From Streptomyces sp. NBC_00523 (GTDB lineage Bacteria; Actinomycetota; Actinomycetes; Streptomycetales; Streptomycetaceae), in assembly GCF_036346615.1 (NCBI RefSeq), contig NZ_CP107836.1:3844001-3908000 (forward strand): a stretch of DNA of 64,000 bases, given 5' to 3'. Numbering within the stretch: position 1 is the first letter of the stretch; every line of letters begins with the position of its first letter. Under the pieces are notes generated by a model. The model saw only the letters and a list, made by a program, of their open reading frames with translations, ran no database searches and was not told where the DNA came from. This document shows positions 1 to 8,974 of the stretch, piece by piece. Made by a program: the position numbers and the translations under genes.

Positions 1-85
1 GGGTGCGTGGGGGGCCCTTGCGTTTCCGGGTGGTGCGGGTCACGGTCGGGGCCGGTTGTCAGTGCGCCCCGATAACCTCGTAGGT

Positions 86-2260
86 GTGTCGTCCCTTGCG
101 CTGTACCGCCGCTACCGCCCCGAGTCGTTCGCCGAGGTCATCGGTCAGGAGCATGTCACTGACCCGCTCCAGCAGGCCCTGCGGAACAACCGGGTCAATC
201 ACGCGTACCTGTTCAGCGGCCCGCGAGGCTGCGGCAAGACGACGAGTGCGCGCATCCTGGCCCGCTGCCTGAACTGCGAGCAAGGGCCCACGCCCACGCC
301 CTGCGGGGAGTGCCAGTCCTGCCAGGACCTGGCGCGCAACGGGCCGGGGTCCATCGATGTGATCGAGATCGACGCCGCTTCGCACGGTGGCGTGGACGAT
401 GCCCGTGATCTGCGGGAGAAGGCGTTCTTCGGACCGGCGTCGAGTCGTTACAAGATCTACATCATCGACGAGGCGCACATGGTGACGTCGGCGGGGTTCA
501 ACGCCCTGCTGAAGGTGGTGGAGGAGCCGCCGGAGCACCTGAAGTTCATCTTCGCGACCACGGAGCCCGAGAAGGTCATCGGGACCATTCGGTCGCGTAC
601 ACACCACTATCCGTTCCGCCTCGTGCCCCCCGGGACCTTGCGCGACTACCTCGCCGAGGTCTGCGGCCGGGAGAACAGCCACGTGGACGACGGCGTCCTG
701 CCGCTCGTCGTGCGCGCCGGGGCCGGGTCCGTGCGTGACTCGATGTCTGTCATGGACCAGCTGCTCGCCGGTGCGGGCGACGAGGGTGTGACGTACGCCA
801 TGGCGACGGCACTGCTCGGCTATACGGACGGCTCGCTGCTCGACTCGATCGTGGATGCCTTCGCGGCGGGCGACGGGGCCGCGGCCTTCGAGGTCGTGGA
901 CCGGGTCATCGAGGGCGGCAACGATCCGCGCCGGTTCGTCGCCGACCTGCTGGAGCGGCTGCGCGACCTGGTGATCCTGGCCGCCGTGCCGGACGCGGGC
1001 GAGAAGGGGCTGATCGACGCCCCCGCCGACGTCGTGGAGCGCATGCAGGCCCAGGCGTCCGTGTTCGGCGCCGCCGAGCTGAGCCGCGCCGCAGACCTGG
1101 TCAACGAGGGGCTTACGGAGATGCGTGGCGCCACCTCGCCACGCCTCCAGGTCGAGCTCATCTGCGCCCGCGTCCTGCTGCCCGCCGCCTTCGACGACGA
1201 GCGCTCCATGCAGGCCCGGCTGGACCGACTGGAGCGGGGCGCCTCCTTTGCCACCACCGGCCCGGGGCCCGCCATGGGCTACGTGCCCGGCCCCGAGGCC
1301 CTCGCCCACGCACCGGTCCCGCCCGCCCCCCAGCCGGACGCCGGGCCCGCCTCCGCCCGCGCTGCCGTCCGGGGCGACGCGCAGCCCCCCGCCCCGGCCC
1401 CGGTGGCGCCCCGGACCCCGCCCCCCGCCCCCGTACAGGCACCGCCGCCCGCGGAGGCGCCCGCCGCCGGGCAGCGGCCCGGTGCCTGGCCCGCCGCCGC
1501 GCCCGCCCCGGACCAGGGGCGCCGGCCCGGTGGCTGGCCCACCGCCGCCGCACCCGGCCGGGCCCCCGCCCCGCCCCCGGCTGCGACCCCGACCCCACAG
1601 AGCGCCCCCACAGCCCCCGCCGCGCCCGAGACCGCTCCGGGCATGGCGCAGGGCGCAGGCCAGGTGCGCAACATGTGGCCCGACATCCTGGAGGCGGTGA
1701 AGAACCGCCGACGTTTCACGTGGATCCTTCTCAGCCAGAACGCCCAGGTGACCGGGTTCGACGGCAGCACGCTGCAAATCGGCTTCCTCAACGCGGGTGC
1801 GCGGGACAACTTCACGAGCAGCGGCAGCGAGGACGTGCTGCGGCAGGCGCTGGCGGAGCAGTTCAACGCCCAGTGGAAGATCGAGGCGATCGTCGACCCG
1901 TCGGGTGGCGCCGGACAGCCCCCGCAGCCCCCCTCCGGCGGTGCCCAGCGCCCGTACAGCCCGCCGCCCGCCGCGCCGCGCCCCGCCGCGCCGGCCCCGC
2001 AGTCGTACGAGCGGCCCGCCGCCCCCGCGCCCGCCCCGGCACCGGCTCCCGCGCCCGCTCCGCAGCAGCCGGGCTCCGGCTCCTCGGCCGGGCCGCCGCC
2101 CGCCTCCTACGCGGCCCCCGAGGCGCCGAAGCCGGTCGCCCCGGAGGACGACATCCCGGAGGCCGACGACCCCGACCTGGTCGACTCCGCCCTCTCCGGG
2201 CACGAGCTGATCGTCCGCGAGCTGGGGGCCACGGTGGTCGAGGAGTTCAACAACGAGTAG
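86..2260 (+). CDS. dnaX: DNA polymerase III subunit gamma/tau
   Basis: Clamp-loader ATPase of the replicative polymerase; it loads the beta clamp and holds the core polymerases together. From a GTG at 86 the product is 724 aa. Seen: Walker A GPRGCGKT at residues 45-52, zinc-module cysteines at about 61, 64, 73, 76 and 79, Walker B with DEAH at 128-131, and the sensor segment IRSRTHHY, where the usual SRC cysteine is Thr. After about residue 370 there is a long Pro/Ala-rich linker, a folded tau-like domain around WPDILEAVKNRRRF, and a second Pro/Ala tail. A frame-compatible TTG lies at 56, but GTG 86 gives the familiar N terminus MSSLALYRRYRPESF and sits 8 nt after a -10-like TAACCT, suggesting a leaderless message. 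I see no slippage site for a separate gamma form. Confidence 0.95.
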   Translation: MSSLALYRRYRPESFAEVIGQEHVTDPLQQALRNNRVNHAYLFSGPRGCGKTTSARILARCLNCEQGPTPTPCGECQSCQDLARNGPGSIDVIEIDAASHGGVDDARDLREKAFFGPASSRYKIYIIDEAHMVTSAGFNALLKVVEEPPEHLKFIFATTEPEKVIGTIRSRTHHYPFRLVPPGTLRDYLAEVCGRENSHVDDGVLPLVVRAGAGSVRDSMSVMDQLLAGAGDEGVTYAMATALLGYTDGSLLDSIVDAFAAGDGAAAFEVVDRVIEGGNDPRRFVADLLERLRDLVILAAVPDAGEKGLIDAPADVVERMQAQASVFGAAELSRAADLVNEGLTEMRGATSPRLQVELICARVLLPAAFDDERSMQARLDRLERGASFATTGPGPAMGYVPGPEALAHAPVPPAPQPDAGPASARAAVRGDAQPPAPAPVAPRTPPPAPVQAPPPAEAPAAGQRPGAWPAAAPAPDQGRRPGGWPTAAAPGRAPAPPPAATPTPQSAPTAPAAPETAPGMAQGAGQVRNMWPDILEAVKNRRRFTWILLSQNAQVTGFDGSTLQIGFLNAGARDNFTSSGSEDVLRQALAEQFNAQWKIEAIVDPSGGAGQPPQPPSGGAQRPYSPPPAAPRPAAPAPQSYERPAAPAPAPAPAPAPAPQQPGSGSSAGPPPASYAAPEAPKPVAPEDDIPEADDPDLVDSALSGHELIVRELGATVVEEFNNE

Positions 2261-2330
2261 GCGGGCCGCCCCCTGTCCACGGACCGGCGTCCGTCAAGGG
2301 CGCGGCGCCCCGGCGGCTAGGCTGCACCCC

Positions 2331-3599
2331 GTGAAGGTCCTCGTCATCGGCGGCGGCGCCCGCGAACACGCCCTGTGCCGCTCTCTGTCCCTCGACCCCG
2401 ACGTCACCGATCTGTACTGCGCCCCCGGCAACGCCGGCATCGCAGAGGTGGCCGAACTGCACCCGGTCGACGCCCTCAACGGCGTCGCCGTCGCGCGCCT
2501 CGCCGCCGAGCTGGGCGCCGGGCTGGTGGTCGTCGGCCCGGAGGCGCCGCTCGTCGCCGGTGTCGCCGACTCGGTGCGCGCCGCGGGCATCCCGTGCTTC
2601 GGCCCGTCCGGTGCCGCCGCGCAGCTGGAGGGCTCGAAGGCGTTCGCCAAGGACGTCATGGCCGGGGCGGGCGTGCCCACCGCCCGCAGCTACGTGTGCA
2701 CCACGCCCGCCGAGATCGACAGCGCCCTCGACGCGTTCGGCGCGCCCTACGTGGTCAAGGACGACGGTCTCGCCGCGGGCAAGGGCGTCGTCGTGACCGA
2801 GGACGTCGAGGTGGCCCGCGCCCACGCGCTGGCCTGCGACCGGGTGGTCATCGAGGAGTTCCTCGACGGCCCCGAGGTGAGCCTCTTCGCGATCACCGAC
2901 GGCACCACCGTGCTGCCGCTCCAGCCCGCCCAGGACTTCAAGCGCGCCCTCGACGGCGACGAGGGTCCGAACACCGGCGGCATGGGCGCGTACTCCCCGC
3001 TGCCGTGGGCCGACCCCAAGCTGGTCGACGAGGTCATGGAATCGGTGCTCCAGCCGACCGTGGACGAGATGCGCAGGCGCGGTACGCCCTTCTCGGGGCT
3101 GCTGTACGCGGGCCTCGCGATCACCTCGCGCGGTGTGCGGGTCATCGAGTTCAACGCCCGGTTCGGCGACCCGGAGACCCAGGTCGTCCTGGCGCGGCTG
3201 CGGACGCCGCTGGCCGGTGTGCTGCTCGGCTCCGCCAACGGCACCCTGGACCAGCTGCCGCCCCTGGTGTGGCGCGACGAGGCGGCCGTCACCGTGGTCA
3301 TCGCCTCGCGCAACTACCCGGGCACCCCGCGCACGGGTGACCCGATCGAGGGGCTGGACGAGGTCGCGGCGCAGGACGCCCCGCACGCGTACGTGCTGCA
3401 CGCCGGCACCAAGAGCGACGGCGACACCGTCGTCAGCGCGGGCGGCCGAGTGCTGTCCGTGACGGCGACGGCCGACGACCTCGCGGGCGCCCGTGAGCGC
3501 GCCTATGCGGCTGCGGCGCGGATCCGGCTCGACGGTTCCCAGCTCCGTACGGACATCGCCAAGAAGGCCGCGGAGGACGCGGCGGCCGCCGGAGCCTGA
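2331..3599 (+). CDS. purD: Phosphoribosylamine-glycine ligase (GAR synthetase)
   Basis: Second step of purine synthesis: it joins glycine to 5-phosphoribosylamine using ATP. The 422-aa product has the family's usual length. Seen: N-terminal GGGAREHAL, the ATP-grasp segment VVKDDGLAAGKGVVV, GGMGAYSP, and the metal-binding IEFNARFGDPETQ. The GTG start at 2331 has no Shine-Dalgarno sequence, but a -10-like TAGGCT (2318-2323) ends 7 nt upstream, so the transcript is probably leaderless. It follows dnaX in the same direction after 70 nt and is separated from purC by two unrelated genes. Confidence 0.96.
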   Translation: MKVLVIGGGAREHALCRSLSLDPDVTDLYCAPGNAGIAEVAELHPVDALNGVAVARLAAELGAGLVVVGPEAPLVAGVADSVRAAGIPCFGPSGAAAQLEGSKAFAKDVMAGAGVPTARSYVCTTPAEIDSALDAFGAPYVVKDDGLAAGKGVVVTEDVEVARAHALACDRVVIEEFLDGPEVSLFAITDGTTVLPLQPAQDFKRALDGDEGPNTGGMGAYSPLPWADPKLVDEVMESVLQPTVDEMRRRGTPFSGLLYAGLAITSRGVRVIEFNARFGDPETQVVLARLRTPLAGVLLGSANGTLDQLPPLVWRDEAAVTVVIASRNYPGTPRTGDPIEGLDEVAAQDAPHAYVLHAGTKSDGDTVVSAGGRVLSVTATADDLAGARERAYAAAARIRLDGSQLRTDIAKKAAEDAAAAGA

Positions 3600-3707
3600 A
3601 CCGGACGCGCGGTGGGCTCCGGCCCGTACCCCGCTGACCCCTCGCACCTCAACACCTTTGACCAAAGCCATTCCATCGAGTGACGGCTGAGCCATCCGGA
3701 TGACGCC

Positions 3708-3734
3708 CGCCGCACCCCCAACTAGGGTGCGGCG
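3708..3734 (+). terminator. Hairpin downstream of purD
   Basis: A perfect 10-bp inverted repeat (CGCCGCACCC / GGGTGCGGCG) with a 7-nt loop lies about 110 nt after the purD stop. There is no T-run, so it may be an actinomycete-style terminator. A -10-like TAGGGT at 3723 overlaps the right arm, so it could instead belong to the promoter of the next gene. Confidence 0.45.
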
Positions 3735-3840
3735 CAAGCGTTCCGGCACTTGGCCCACCGGCATTGCGATGTCAGTGGCCGGTGCCACAGTGGGGGAGTG
3801 AGCAACACCGCCGTGGGGGCAGAGGGGGTGAGGTCCAGCC

Positions 3841-5526
3841 GTGTCCGGTACCGGTACGGGTGAGGAGCCGGGTGCGCGGGCAGCGACGGCCCGGGCGCTC
3901 GTCCTGCTGCGCATCCGCGGCAGGGCGACAGCTGTGGCACTGCTGCCCGCCGCGCTGGCCGTGGTGCTGTTCGCCGCAGGCGCGCGGGGGTTCGCGGACG
4001 GCGGCGGCTGGGACGCGGCGCGCTGGGCCGTGGCCGTCTGCGCGGTCGTGGTCCTGCTGATCGCGGGAGCCGTCGCGCTCGCGGTCGTACGGGCGAAGCC
4101 GGCGGTCAGCCCGACCGTCCCGCTCAGCGAGGCGGCGGCGCCCGACCTCTACCGCCTGGTCCGCGAGCTGGCGGACCGGCTCGACGTACCCGCGCCCTCG
4201 GCCATAGCCCTCACGCCCGACTGCGACAGCTGGCTGGAGGACCGTACGCATCCGGCGTCCGACGGCTCCGCCCGCCGGACCGAGGCGGCCCCCGTGCTGG
4301 TCATCGGCTCCCCGTTCCTGTGGTGGATGCGGGTCGCCGAGCTGCGTGCCCTGCTCGCCCCGGTCGTGGCGGGCACCAGCGCCTCCGCCCAGCCCGACAT
4401 AGCCGCCGCCCGGCGCTTCGTCCGGGGCCTGGACGGGGCGGTCGCCGATGCCGCCGTCCCCGCCCGCGGGCCGGTGCGCCGGGCCCTGCGGCTGCCGCGC
4501 GTCTTCGTCGGGCGGATCGCCCGGATACTGCTGCGCAGCTGTCGCGGTCATGCCGCGGAGATGGAGCGGGGGGTCGCGGCCGCCGCGTCCTTGCGGGCCC
4601 GGGAGGTGGACTACGGGCTGCGCATCGTCGCGCAGGAGCAGGTGGGCCTCGCCTACGCGGGCTGGGACCGGCTGCTGACCCGGGTCGCGCTGCCCGCCTG
4701 GCGGATGGGCCGCTGGCCCTCGCAGCTGGACGCGGGCGTGGTCGCCGCGCTCACCGAGCTCTCCCGCCGCGACCGGCTGGCCGAGGGGTACGCCTCCCGG
4801 CTCGGCGAGCGGCCCGCCTGCGACCTCCTGGAGGAGCCGGGGGCGGCCGACGAGGCGGCGTCCCTGCTGGCGGCGCGGCTGTTCCACGGCGGGCCCGCCG
4901 AGACCGGCCCCGACTGGTCCCCGGTGGACTGGCAGCAGTATCCGGACGAGGTGGTCGACCGGAAGTGGCGCTCGGAGGCGGCCCGGCTGCACCGCGTCCT
5001 GGACGCCGTGGGCGTGCCGCCCGCCGCGGCCGTCGGCGGGGTGGCCACGCTGGACCGCGTGGTCGAGCACCTGGAGGCGGGGGAGGCCGGTGGCGAGGAG
5101 CTGGCGGCCGGGATCACCGCCGCCGTGGCCCGCGAGGAGGCCGAGGCTGAGGACGAGGCGCAGAGACGGGCGAAGGCCACAGCCCCGGGCGCCCTGTCCG
5201 CCCCCGACCCCGCCGCCGGGGACGATCTCCTCGCGCTCTGGGGCCCCGACCCGCTCCCGCTGTTCCCGCTCCAGCCGCCCCGTACCGGCACCGAGCTGCT
5301 CGCCGATCACGTCGCGGCCATGGTCTGCTGCGCCGCCGTGGACACGGCGGGCGCGGCGCCCGGCCTCGACTGGCTCGACGGGCCCACGCTGCTGGTCGAC
5401 GGCGAGCGCCGCGCGGACCTCGGCAGCCCCGTCCTCAGCCTCATCGAGGACGGTGACGCCGGACCGCTGCGGTCCTGGCTCGCCTCGGTCGGCGTACGCA
5501 CCGACAAGCCCGTCCGTCTCGTCTGA
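3841..5526 (+). CDS. Conserved membrane protein of unknown function, possible membrane-metalloprotease relative
   Basis: A 561-aa protein I cannot assign. After about 20 residues come two adjacent hydrophobic segments (about 30-48, AVALLPAALAVVLFAAG, and about 60-80, WAVAVCAVVVLLIAGAVAL), then a large Ala/Glu/Arg-rich soluble domain. Just after the membrane anchor, ELADRLDVPAPSAIALTPD resembles the entry to M48/HtpX-like domains, but the HEXXH motif is not where it should be (SPFLWWMRVAELRALLAP occupies the place), so a degenerate peptidase is only a guess. The GTG start at 3841 is preceded by GGGGGTGAGG. It stands alone between purD and a DMFase-like gene, reading the same way. Confidence 0.75.
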   Translation: MSGTGTGEEPGARAATARALVLLRIRGRATAVALLPAALAVVLFAAGARGFADGGGWDAARWAVAVCAVVVLLIAGAVALAVVRAKPAVSPTVPLSEAAAPDLYRLVRELADRLDVPAPSAIALTPDCDSWLEDRTHPASDGSARRTEAAPVLVIGSPFLWWMRVAELRALLAPVVAGTSASAQPDIAAARRFVRGLDGAVADAAVPARGPVRRALRLPRVFVGRIARILLRSCRGHAAEMERGVAAAASLRAREVDYGLRIVAQEQVGLAYAGWDRLLTRVALPAWRMGRWPSQLDAGVVAALTELSRRDRLAEGYASRLGERPACDLLEEPGAADEAASLLAARLFHGGPAETGPDWSPVDWQQYPDEVVDRKWRSEAARLHRVLDAVGVPPAAAVGGVATLDRVVEHLEAGEAGGEELAAGITAAVAREEAEAEDEAQRRAKATAPGALSAPDPAAGDDLLALWGPDPLPLFPLQPPRTGTELLADHVAAMVCCAAVDTAGAAPGLDWLDGPTLLVDGERRADLGSPVLSLIEDGDAGPLRSWLASVGVRTDKPVRLV

Positions 5527-5721
5527 AACAGGCCCCCGCCGACCGGGGCCCGGGGCGGACGGGATGGCCGAGAACAACCGCATAACCGGAGCGACAGCTT
5601 CCGTTAACGTCAATTCACGACGAACGGTGACGGAGTGCGTGCGTTATGTGATGTGCTGGGGAACGGCGCTGACTGACGGCGCACCACAGTTGATCCGGGG
5701 GCCTGAGGGAGGGGGAGCGTG

Positions 5722-7185
5722 ATGGGGGCTGAACAGATCCGTCGGTGGGAATCGGGTGCCCTGGCGCATGCCGTGACCGACCCTTTCGGCCAGGGGCCGC
5801 TCCCCTGGCTGCGCGGCAGCGAGAACTACTTCGACGACACCGGCCAGGTCGTGCCCTGGTACGTGGACCCCACCCTGTCCCGCGGCTCCACCGGCGGCGG
5901 CACCCGCACCGCCGACGATGTGCGCCGCCAGATCAAGGGCTTCACCTCCACGGGCGCCGCGGCCCCCGGTGAGGCGATCGACTTCCACATCACGGTGGAC
6001 CCGCCGCAGCAGTTCTCCGTGGACGTCTACCGGATCGGCCACTACGGGGGCGACGGCGCCTCGAAGATCACCACGAGCCCCCGGCTCTCGGGCATCGTGC
6101 AGCCGGCCCCGCTCACCGCCGACCGCACGGTCTCCTGCCACCACTGGTGGCTGTCCTGGCGGCTGCAGATCCCCAGCTACTGGTCGCTCGGGGCGTATGT
6201 CGCCGTTCTCACCACACTCGACGGCTACCGCTCCCACATCCCGTTCACGATCCGCGACAACCACCCGGCGGACCTGCTGCTCGTCCTGCCGGACGTCACC
6301 TGGCAGGCGTACAACCTCTATCCGGAGGACGGCCGGACCGGCGCCAGCCTCTATCACGCCTGGGACGAGGAGGGCCGGCTCCTCGGGGAGGAGGACGCGG
6401 CGGTCACCGTCTCCTTCGACCGCCCCTACGCGGGCGCGGGCCTCCCGCTGCACGTCGGACACGCGTACGACTTCATCCGCTGGGCCGAGCGCTACGGCTA
6501 CGACCTCGCCTACGCCGACACCCGCGACCTGCACGCGGGCCGGGTCGACCCCACCCGCTACCGGGGCCTGGTCTTCCCGGGCCACGACGAGTACTGGTCG
6601 GTGCCGATGCGCCGGGCCGCCGAGCGCGCCCGCGAGCACGGCACCTCCCTGGTCTACCTCTCCGCCAACACCATGTACTGGCAGGTCAGCCTGGGACCTT
6701 CGGCGTCCGGGGTGCCGGACCGGCTGCTCACCTGCCGCAAGCGCAGGGGGCCCGGCAAGCCCGCGCTCTGGCGTGAGATCGACCGCCCGGAGCAGCAGTT
6801 GCTCGGCATCCAGTACGCGGGCCGGGTCCCCGAGCCCCACCCCCTGGTGGTGCGGAACGCGGAGCACTGGTTGTGGGACGCGACGGGTGCCGGTGAGGGC
6901 GACGAGATCGAGGGCCTGGTGGCGGGCGAGGCCGACCGCTACTTCCCGCGCACCACGCTGCCGGAGCACGACAACCGCATCCTGCTCGCCCACTCCCCGT
7001 ACCAGGACAGCGAGGGCGTGATGCGGCACCAGGAGACCTCGCTGTACCGGGCCCCGTCCGGCGCGCTCGTCTTCGCCTCGGGCACCTTCGCCTGGTCCCC
7101 GGCCCTGGACCGCCCCGGCCATGTGGACCCGCGCATCCAGAAGGCCACCGCCAACCTCCTCGACCGCATCTGCAAGCGCGCCTGA
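5722..7185 (+). CDS. N,N-dimethylformamidase large-subunit-like protein
   Basis: A 487-aa protein resembling the C-terminal part of the large (beta) subunit of N,N-dimethylformamidase, a family widespread in actinomycetes and mostly without known substrate. Seen: an N-terminal beta-rich part (VDVYRIGHYGGDGA, SYWSLGAYVAVL) and then a glutamine-amidotransferase-like fold around LLLVLPDVTWQAYN, FPGHDEYWS and VYLSANTMYWQ. There is no signal peptide. GTG 5719 and ATG 5722 are both in frame behind GGGAGGGGGAGC; I chose ATG for its spacing. No gene for the small (alpha) DMFase subunit lies nearby, so true DMF hydrolysis is not implied. It reads toward purC. Confidence 0.75.
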   Translation: MGAEQIRRWESGALAHAVTDPFGQGPLPWLRGSENYFDDTGQVVPWYVDPTLSRGSTGGGTRTADDVRRQIKGFTSTGAAAPGEAIDFHITVDPPQQFSVDVYRIGHYGGDGASKITTSPRLSGIVQPAPLTADRTVSCHHWWLSWRLQIPSYWSLGAYVAVLTTLDGYRSHIPFTIRDNHPADLLLVLPDVTWQAYNLYPEDGRTGASLYHAWDEEGRLLGEEDAAVTVSFDRPYAGAGLPLHVGHAYDFIRWAERYGYDLAYADTRDLHAGRVDPTRYRGLVFPGHDEYWSVPMRRAAERAREHGTSLVYLSANTMYWQVSLGPSASGVPDRLLTCRKRRGPGKPALWREIDRPEQQLLGIQYAGRVPEPHPLVVRNAEHWLWDATGAGEGDEIEGLVAGEADRYFPRTTLPEHDNRILLAHSPYQDSEGVMRHQETSLYRAPSGALVFASGTFAWSPALDRPGHVDPRIQKATANLLDRICKRA

Positions 7186-7301
7186 CCGGAGACGCCCACC
7201 CCGCGCTCCCGCGCCCACCCGGACGGCACCCCTCCGCAGCCGGCCGTTCCCGGATACGGGACAATCGGAACGGTTCTTGGAACAACGTACGCGGAGGCAG
7301 C

Positions 7302-8213
7302 GTGTCCGGATTCGTAGAAAAGCCCGAGCCGGTGCAGGTGCCGGGGCTCACCCACCTGCACACCGGCAAGGTGCGCGACCTGTACCGGAACGAGGCCGGT
7401 GACCTCGTCATGGTCGCCAGCGACCGGATGTCCGCGTACGACTGGGTGCTGCCGACCGAGATCCCGGACAAGGGCCGCGTCCTGACCCGCCTCTCGATGT
7501 GGTGGTTCGACCAGCTCGCCGACCTCGTGCCGAACCACGTCCTGTCGACCGAGGTGCCCGCCGGGGCGCCCGCCGACTGGGAGGGCCGCACGATGATCTG
7601 CAAGTCGCTGCGGATGGTCCCGGTCGAGTGCGTCGCCCGCGGCTACCTGGCGGGCTCCGGCCTCGTCGAGTACAACGCCTCGCGCACCGTCTGCGGCATC
7701 GGCCTCCCCGACGGCCTGGTCGACGGCTCCGAGCTGCCGGGCGCGATCTTCACCCCCGCCACCAAGGCCGCCGTCGGTGACCACGACGAGAACGTGAGTT
7801 ACGAGGAGGTGGCCCGCCAGGTCGGTACGGAGACCGCCGTCGCGCTGCGCCGGACCACCCTGGACGTCTACGGCCGGGCCCGCGACATCGCCCGCGAGCG
7901 CGGGATCATCCTCGCGGACACGAAGTTCGAGTTCGGCTACGCGCCCACCGCCGACGGCGGCGAGGAACTGATCATCGCCGACGAGGTCCTGACCCCGGAC
8001 TCCTCCCGCTTCTGGCCGGCCGCCTCCTGGGAGCCGGGCCACGCGCAGCCGTCGTACGACAAGCAGTTCGTCCGCGACTGGCTGACGTCCCCCGCCTCCG
8101 GCTGGGACCGCAAGAGCGAGCAGCCTCCGCCGCCGCTGCCCCAGGAGATCGTGGACGCGACCCGCGCCAAGTACATCGAGGCGTTCGAACTCCTCACCGG
8201 CACGTCCTGGTAG
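7302..8213 (+). CDS. purC: Phosphoribosylaminoimidazole-succinocarboxamide synthase (SAICAR synthetase)
   Basis: Eighth step of IMP synthesis: ATP-dependent ligation of aspartate to CAIR. The product is 303 aa, the size of the stand-alone enzyme. Seen: the N-terminal nucleotide-binding GKVRDLYR, SDRMSAYD, VECVARGYLAGSG, and the C-terminal LADTKFEFGY. The GTG start has a clear ribosome site (GCGGAGGCAGC). A -10-like GACAAT about 40 nt upstream suggests its own promoter. A strong hairpin follows the stop, then a tRNA-Gly on the other strand. Confidence 0.96.
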   Translation: MSGFVEKPEPVQVPGLTHLHTGKVRDLYRNEAGDLVMVASDRMSAYDWVLPTEIPDKGRVLTRLSMWWFDQLADLVPNHVLSTEVPAGAPADWEGRTMICKSLRMVPVECVARGYLAGSGLVEYNASRTVCGIGLPDGLVDGSELPGAIFTPATKAAVGDHDENVSYEEVARQVGTETAVALRRTTLDVYGRARDIARERGIILADTKFEFGYAPTADGGEELIIADEVLTPDSSRFWPAASWEPGHAQPSYDKQFVRDWLTSPASGWDRKSEQPPPPLPQEIVDATRAKYIEAFELLTGTSW

Positions 8214-8227
8214 GAACGCCAAATGAA

Positions 8228-8260
8228 GAAGCCCCCGACCGAAAGGCCGGGGGCTTCTTC
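8228..8260. terminator. Bidirectional terminator between purC and tRNA-Gly
   Basis: A stem GAAGCCCCCG / CGGGGGCTTC, extended inward by CC/GG around a GAAA tetraloop, is flanked by A-rich and T-rich ends. It lies between the convergent purC and tRNA-Gly genes and can serve both strands. Confidence 0.85.
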
Positions 8261-8265
8261 ATCTG

Positions 8266-8338
8266 AGCGGACGACCAGGTTCGAACTGGCGACCTCAACC
8301 TTGGCAAGGTTGCGCTCTACCAACTGAGCTACGTCCGC
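8266..8338 (-). tRNA. tRNA-Gly (GCC), copy 1
   Basis: A 73-nt cloverleaf: acceptor GCGGACG/CGTCCGC, D-stem GCTC/GAGC with the normal GG in the loop, anticodon stem CAACC/GGTTG with loop TTGCCAA (anticodon GCC), and T-arm with TTCGAAC. CCA is not encoded. It is identical to the copy at 12254-12326; the two bracket the ABC/two-component operon. Confidence 0.97.
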
Positions 8339-8360
8339 AAACGCCGAAGCGCGAGACCTA

Positions 8361-8972
8361 CTATACCCATCCCCGCTCGCGCGCGAGACGCACTGCCGCG
8401 TGACGGTTCTCCGCACCCAGCTTCGAGGCGGCCGCCGAGAGGTAGTTCCGTACGGTCCCCTGCGAGAGCGAGGCCCGCTCGGCGATCTCCGAGACCGGCG
8501 CCCCGTCGACCGCGAGCTCCAGCACCTCGGTCTCGCGCACGGTCAGCGGGGAGTCCCCGGCGGCGATGGCGTCGGCCGCCAACTCCGGGTCCACGTAACG
8601 GTTCCCCGCCCGCACCGTACGGATGATGCCGGCCAGTTGGCGGGCGCTCACGGTCTTGGGCACGAAGCCCCGCACGCCCGCCGCGAGGGCCCGCTTGAGA
8701 TGGCCGGGCCGGCCGTGGCTGGTCACGATCATGGTCCGGCAGTCCGGGAGTTCGGCCCGCAGCGATGTGGCCACGCTCACACCGTCGGCCCCGGGCATCT
8801 CCAGGTCGAGCACCGCGACGTCCGGGCGGTGGGCCCGGGCCATGGCCAGCGCCTCCGGACCCGTCGCCGCCTCCGCGACCACCACCAGGTCCTCCTCCAG
8901 CGCGAGGAGGGCGGCGAGCGCGCCCCGGATCAGATGCTCGTCATCGGCGAGCAGTACCCGTACCGCGGTCAT
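8361..8972 (-). CDS. LuxR/NarL-family response regulator
   Basis: A 203-aa DNA-binding response regulator. Seen: receiver domain with the acidic pair in LLADDEH, the phospho-acceptor Asp in DVAVLDLEMPG, the Thr/Ser switch IVTSHG, and the Lys in GFVPKT; then a C-terminal LuxR-type helix-turn-helix (LTVRETEVLELAV, VSEIAERASLSQGTVRNYLS). Two ATGs are in frame; the inner one at 8972 sits 7 nt from GGAGG, while the outer one (8978) is too close to it and overlaps the kinase stop. It is last in the operon ATPase-permease-kinase-regulator and presumably controls that operon in response to its partner kinase. Confidence 0.92.
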   Translation of the reverse strand: MTAVRVLLADDEHLIRGALAALLALEEDLVVVAEAATGPEALAMARAHRPDVAVLDLEMPGADGVSVATSLRAELPDCRTMIVTSHGRPGHLKRALAAGVRGFVPKTVSARQLAGIIRTVRAGNRYVDPELAADAIAAGDSPLTVRETEVLELAVDGAPVSEIAERASLSQGTVRNYLSAAASKLGAENRHAAVRLARERGWV

Positions 8973-8974
8973 CG

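Noticed and set aside
1713..1726. Third parS site in dnaX
   Set aside because: Only 12 of 14 bases match and the right half is broken; not listed as a site, only mentioned with the perfect ones.
59..2203. 714-aa frame antisense to dnaX
   Set aside because: Arg/Gly/His-rich translation with no domain, a mirror of the G/C third-position bias of dnaX.
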